Assembly: GCF_018863235.1 (NCBI RefSeq)
Contig: NZ_JAHKRS010000008.1
Coordinates: 1 to 64,000, forward strand
Source of the DNA: Pseudomaricurvus albidus
GTDB taxonomy: Bacteria > Pseudomonadota > Gammaproteobacteria > Pseudomonadales > Cellvibrionaceae
DNA length: 64,000 bases
Direction of reading: 5' to 3'
This document shows, piece by piece, positions 60,980 through 64,000 of this stretch (positions within the stretch are counted from its first letter, which is position 1; every line of letters starts with the position of its first letter). The translations under genes and the position numbers were made by a program. The notes under the pieces are model-generated. The model was given only the letters and a program-made list of their open reading frames with translations, ran no database searches and had not been told where the DNA came from.

Positions 60980-61018
60980 AGTGCGATTAGGGCCGGGGGG
61001 CTAACCCGGCAAATGCTT
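59531..61018 (+). pseudogene. placeholder-free note: 3' gap after the Wzz-like gene contains a GCCGGG/CCCGGC hairpin (60992-61010); no pseudogene is claimed
   Basis: This entry only records that the region from the Wzz-like start to the convergent PA2817-family gene was inspected for frame damage and none was found. The hairpin GCCGGG (60992-60997) / CCCGGC (61005-61010) lies between the two convergent stops and may terminate both; it has no T-run. The gene itself is described in the next entry. Treat this as an annotation of the hairpin, with low weight. Confidence 0.05.
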
Positions 61019-61407
61019 CAGTGTAGCCCCAAAATTCTTGCCCGTTGCTTTTCGTAATCGAAATCGGTGTTATCATTCTCCGCCTCAAAGCGCAGCTCGT
61101 CCAATTGCTGGTAGAGGGAAATCTCTTCATCCGGCATGTAATGCAGGCAGTCGCCGCCAAACAACCAGAACAGATCTCTCGGTACCTGTGGAGCCAGGTG
61201 TGGGTAAGCCGCCACAATGCGGCACAAAGCCTGTTGGCCTGTGGCGATAAAGGCCTCATCAAATGATTTGCTGTTGGCCAGCAGGTCAAGTTGTGACAGC
61301 AGGGTCTGATCTTCTTCACTGAGCTCATTGACAGGCATGGCCTGAGCTGCGGCTTGTTGCAGAGCTTGCAGCAGGTTGCGATGAAATTGGACGTATTGGT
61401 TTTTCAT
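61018..61407 (-). CDS. PA2817-family protein
   Basis: 129 residues from ATG 61407, which has GAGGAG five bases upstream; the 162-residue ORF is rejected. Family block: ALCRIVAAYPHLAPQVPRDLFW, LFGGDCLHYMPDEEISLYQQLDE. This matches pseudomonad PA2817-type proteins of unknown function. In those genomes the gene also sits near ABC exporters (from memory, not checked). Confidence 0.8.
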   Translation of the reverse strand: MKNQYVQFHRNLLQALQQAAAQAMPVNELSEEDQTLLSQLDLLANSKSFDEAFIATGQQALCRIVAAYPHLAPQVPRDLFWLFGGDCLHYMPDEEISLYQQLDELRFEAENDNTDFDYEKQRARILGLH

Positions 61408-61533
61408 GGGGCTCCTCATCTTTAATTCTGTCATTCTACCCCAATATGGAGTGGCAAGAAGACTTGTCAGGTTCATGGAATGAGCAGGGCGTTTTTGAGG
61501 AAGCAAGCATCAGCAGATTTCGGGTGGAAAGTT

Positions 61534-62481
61534 ATGAGTGTTGCATTATCAATCAAGCAATTGTCGAAAACCTACGACAACGGCTTTGAGGCATTAAAAG
61601 GCATCGATCTGGAGGTGAAAGAGGGCGACTTCTTTGCCTTGCTGGGGCCTAACGGTGCCGGTAAATCCACTACGATTGGCGTGATCTGCTCGCTCGTGAC
61701 CAAAAGCGGGGGCAAGGTTTCCATCTTCGGTCATGATATCGATACCGATTTTGCGGCAGCCAAGAAAGAGTTGGGGATTGTGCCTCAGGAGTTCAACTTT
61801 TCGCAGTTTGAGCAGGTTCGCACCATCGTTGTCAATCAGGCCGGTTATTACGGTCTGAAAAAATCTCTCGCGGAGGAGCGGGCCGACAAGTACCTCAAGC
61901 AACTGGGGTTATGGGAGAAACGCCACACTCCGGCGAGGATGCTGTCTGGCGGTATGAAGCGACGTTTAATGATTGCCCGCGCACTGGTGCATGAGCCTCA
62001 CCTGCTGATTCTCGATGAGCCAACCGCGGGGGTGGATATCGAGCTGCGCCGCTCAATGTGGGAGTTTCTCCAGGACATTAATGCCAAGGGGACCACCATT
62101 ATTCTGACTACCCACTATCTGGAAGAGGCTGAAAGCCTTTGCCGTAACATTGCCATTATCGACAAGGGCAATATTGTAGAAAACACCAGTATCAAGGCGC
62201 TGTTGAAAACGCTGAATAAAGAGGTATTTGTGCTGGATACGCGTGAAGCTCTGACTGCTGCGCCAGAGGTTGAAGGTTATCAGCTTAAACTGGTTGAAGA
62301 GCACAGTCTGGAAATTGAAATCGAGAAAGGGGGGTCGCTGAATGAAGTGTTTGAATCCCTGACCCGAAGTGGAGTGCATGTAGTGAGCATGAGAAATAAG
62401 GCGAATCGCCTGGAAGAACTGTTTGTCTCGTTAGTCAATGGCAGCGCTGACAAGACCGAGAAAGCGGAGGTGAAAGCATGA
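61534..62481 (+). CDS. yadG: ABC exporter ATP-binding protein (YadG-like)
   Basis: 315 residues from ATG 61534 (GGTGGAAAG upstream; the longest ORF starts 54 bp earlier). Walker A LLGPNGAGKSTT, signature LSGGMKRRLMIARAL, Walker B LLILDEPTAGVD, H-loop ILTTHYLEEAE. A DUF4162-type C-terminal region (~225-310) as in the ABC-2 drug/polysaccharide exporters. Partner permease starts inside its last codons. Confidence 0.93.
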   Translation: MSVALSIKQLSKTYDNGFEALKGIDLEVKEGDFFALLGPNGAGKSTTIGVICSLVTKSGGKVSIFGHDIDTDFAAAKKELGIVPQEFNFSQFEQVRTIVVNQAGYYGLKKSLAEERADKYLKQLGLWEKRHTPARMLSGGMKRRLMIARALVHEPHLLILDEPTAGVDIELRRSMWEFLQDINAKGTTIILTTHYLEEAESLCRNIAIIDKGNIVENTSIKALLKTLNKEVFVLDTREALTAAPEVEGYQLKLVEEHSLEIEIEKGGSLNEVFESLTRSGVHVVSMRNKANRLEELFVSLVNGSADKTEKAEVKA

Positions 62482-63251
62482 GTCCGCAGGAGCAATGGAT
62501 CGCCTTGACCACTATCATCCGCAAAGAGATTCACCGATTTATGCGTATTTGGGTACAAACTCTGGTGCCCCCGGTGATTACCATGGCCCTGTACTTTGTC
62601 ATTTTCGGAACCCTGATCGGTTCCCGTATTGGTGAAATGGGTGGCTTTAACTATATGTCGTTTGTGGTTCCCGGTCTCATTATGATGTCCGTCATCACCA
62701 ACTCCTACTCCAATGTGGTGTCGTCTTTTTACAGTGCCAAGTTTCAGCACAATATAGAAGAATTGCTAGTATCGCCGACGCCTAATTATATTATTTTGCT
62801 GGGCTTTATCTGTGGCGGTGTGGCGCGAGGGCTGATGGTCGGCCTGATTGTGACAGTCGTATCGCTGTTGTTTACCAAGCTACATATTCAGCATTTGGGC
62901 ATTACAGTGGCCATTGTTCTGATGACTTCAATTCTGTTCTCGCTGATGGGGTTTGTGAACGCAGTTTACGCCAACTCATTCGATGACATTTCAATTATCC
63001 CGACCTTTGTGCTGACGCCGCTGACCTATCTTGGGGGTGTTTTCTATTCCATCAGCTTGTTGCCGGAGTTTTGGCAGGGGGTTTCGCAATTGAACCCTGT
63101 GCTCTACATGGTGAATGCTTTCCGCTATGGGGTGTTGGGAGTTTCAGACATTAATATCAGCTTCGCCTTTGCTGGTGTGGCAGTGTTTATTGTGGCATTG
63201 ACGGTTTACTGCCTGCATCTTCTGAAAACCGGAAAGCGGCTCAGAGCCTGA
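62478..63251 (+). CDS. yadH: ABC-2 type permease (YadH-like)
   Basis: 257 residues with six predicted membrane helices (starting VPPVITMALYFVIFGTL, then FVVPGLIMMSVIT, LGFICGGVARGLMVGLIVTVVSLLF, VAIVLMTSILFSLMGF, FVLTPLTYLGGVFYSISLLP and the last near the C-terminus). The ABC-2 signature block FWQGVSQLNPVLYMVNAFRYGVLG is present. Forms an exporter with the preceding ATPase; substrate unknown. Overlaps it by four bases. Confidence 0.93.
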   Translation: MSPQEQWIALTTIIRKEIHRFMRIWVQTLVPPVITMALYFVIFGTLIGSRIGEMGGFNYMSFVVPGLIMMSVITNSYSNVVSSFYSAKFQHNIEELLVSPTPNYIILLGFICGGVARGLMVGLIVTVVSLLFTKLHIQHLGITVAIVLMTSILFSLMGFVNAVYANSFDDISIIPTFVLTPLTYLGGVFYSISLLPEFWQGVSQLNPVLYMVNAFRYGVLGVSDINISFAFAGVAVFIVALTVYCLHLLKTGKRLRA

Positions 63252-63381
63252 TTGCAAAAGGGTAGAGTGATTGTTGATGTCAGTTGTGCACAATGGCAGC
63301 GAATTGAACCATTATCATCAACTAAACCGTATACAATTGAGTCGTACAAAATTGGCGAATAAGCGTCATAGGTATTGAATT

Positions 63382-64000
63382 ATGGCTGGTAAAGATCCCC
63401 ATCAGGGAACCCTGCTGGGTAAGAACACAGAATATGTTTCCGTTTACAGTCCTTCCTTGCTGTGTCCGATTCCCCGGCAGCAATCGCGTCGCGAGTTGGG
63501 TATTAACCCGGGGGCTTTGCCGTTTCGCGGGGTCGATATCTGGACGGCCTACGAAATTTCCTGGCTGAATAATGATGGCAAGCCCGTAGTGGCCATTGCC
63601 GAGTTTGAAGTGCCGGCCAACAGCCCGGCGATCATCGAGTCCAAATCGTTTAAGTTGTACCTCAATTCGTTCAATCAGACGGCATTCTCAGACGTACAAA
63701 GCGTTTCACAGACTCTGGAATCGGATCTGTCCAGTGCGGCGGGGGCAACGGTTATGGTGCGTTTGAAGCCTTTAGAGAGCGTGGCTCTTGAAGGTGTGGG
63801 GCACTTTACAGGGGAGTGTATTGACGATGAGCCGGTCAAAATCGACTGTTATTCACCCAGTCCGGACCTGCTGGCACTGCATAAACCCGAGAAAATAGTC
63901 AGTGAGTCTCTGTACAGTAATCTTCTCAAGAGTAATTGTCCGGTGACCGGTCAGCCGGATTGGGCCAGTGTGTTTGTGCAGTATCGTGGCGCCCAGATTG
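63382..64000 (+). CDS. queF: NADPH-dependent 7-cyano-7-deazaguanine reductase QueF (runs off right edge)
   Basis: About 206 residues are visible of ~275. The opening GTLLGKNTEYVSVYSP, then LCPIPRQQSRRELGI, DIWTAYEISWLNN and ESKSFKLYLNSFNQT (the QueF substrate motif) match the long, E. coli-type QueF. The catalytic Cys is in LKSNCPVTGQPDW (about residue 194). Reduces preQ0 to preQ1 for queuosine at tRNA wobble position 34. Not truncated biologically as far as can be seen. Confidence 0.95.
   Translation, partial: MAGKDPHQGTLLGKNTEYVSVYSPSLLCPIPRQQSRRELGINPGALPFRGVDIWTAYEISWLNNDGKPVVAIAEFEVPANSPAIIESKSFKLYLNSFNQTAFSDVQSVSQTLESDLSSAAGATVMVRLKPLESVALEGVGHFTGECIDDEPVKIDCYSPSPDLLALHKPEKIVSESLYSNLLKSNCPVTGQPDWASVFVQYRGAQI

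Noticed and set aside
59531-61018. Low-confidence 'pseudogene' line in the feature list covering the Wzz-like gene and its 3' gap
   Set aside because: It is kept only to record the hairpin at 60992-61010. No frame damage was seen and the gene is intact; readers should disregard it as a pseudogene call.

Overview
The window reads as chromosome of a gammaproteobacterium, probably a marine-type member of the Pseudomonadales/Oceanospirillales circle. The support is a set of lineage-typical small genes (a PA1571-like protein, a PA2817-family protein, YheU, EpmC/YfcM, Xni, PdxB, FldB, GcvR, TrmL, MnmC, TusA, the long form of QueF) together with AraC regulators carrying an arabinose-binding-type N-terminus and stand-alone acyl-CoA metabolism. 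No species can be named from this sequence alone.

Layout. 1-3.2 kb is an accessory, visibly AT-rich patch: the 5' end of an IS30-family transposase at the left edge, two coupled membrane/coiled-coil genes of unknown role (the first probably decapitated by the IS), an unrecognised ORF, a REP-like palindrome and a 45-bp tandem repeat. 3.2-13.4 kb holds OsmC, a GlxA-type regulator, an alpha/beta hydrolase, a saccharopine-dehydrogenase-like protein with an SDR, a PEP-CTERM-like surface protein, a CSS/EAL phosphodiesterase and small metabolic genes. Copies of a 22-bp intergenic repeat are scattered through it. 13.5-16.4 kb has a secreted Asp/Arg/His/Lys-repeat protein and an SOS locus: umuDC diverging from an SRAP (YedK/HMCES-like) gene around a LexA box. 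An exported amidohydrolase follows.

18.7-27.6 kb is the most elaborate system: an operon of a periplasmic solute-binding protein, a 2150-residue hybrid kinase (two solute-binding domains, a Cache-like loop, two PAS, HisKA/HATPase, two receivers, HPt and a duplicated C-terminal tail), a lone receiver and an RpfG-like receiver/HD-GYP protein. It probably couples a small periplasmic ligand to c-di-GMP breakdown. A 15-bp tandem array lies just upstream.

27.6-34.6 kb is a catabolic block: AraC regulator, acyl-CoA dehydrogenase, HSD10-like SDR, ferredoxin reductase, a second AraC regulator and HPPD. Candidate operators lie in both divergent gaps. 34.6-57.5 kb is mostly housekeeping: a sirtuin, tRNA modification (TrhP/YegQ, MnmC, TrmL, TusA), EF-P hydroxylation (EpmC), Xni, PLP synthesis (PdxB), an NAD-kinase-like protein, a RlmI-type methyltransferase, AlaA, MsrB and a Tag-like glycosylase, with several conserved unknowns between. 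58.6-59.4 kb carries two tRNA-Glu/tRNA-Gly pairs behind a near-perfect sigma-70 promoter, followed by a duplicated tRNA 3' flank. The right end has a lone Wzz/GumC-like protein, a PA2817-family gene, a YadGH ABC exporter and the start of queF, which runs off the edge.

All functions are inferred from recognised motifs and family knowledge; no database search was run. Several starts were moved downstream of the longest ORF, and the reason is given each time.
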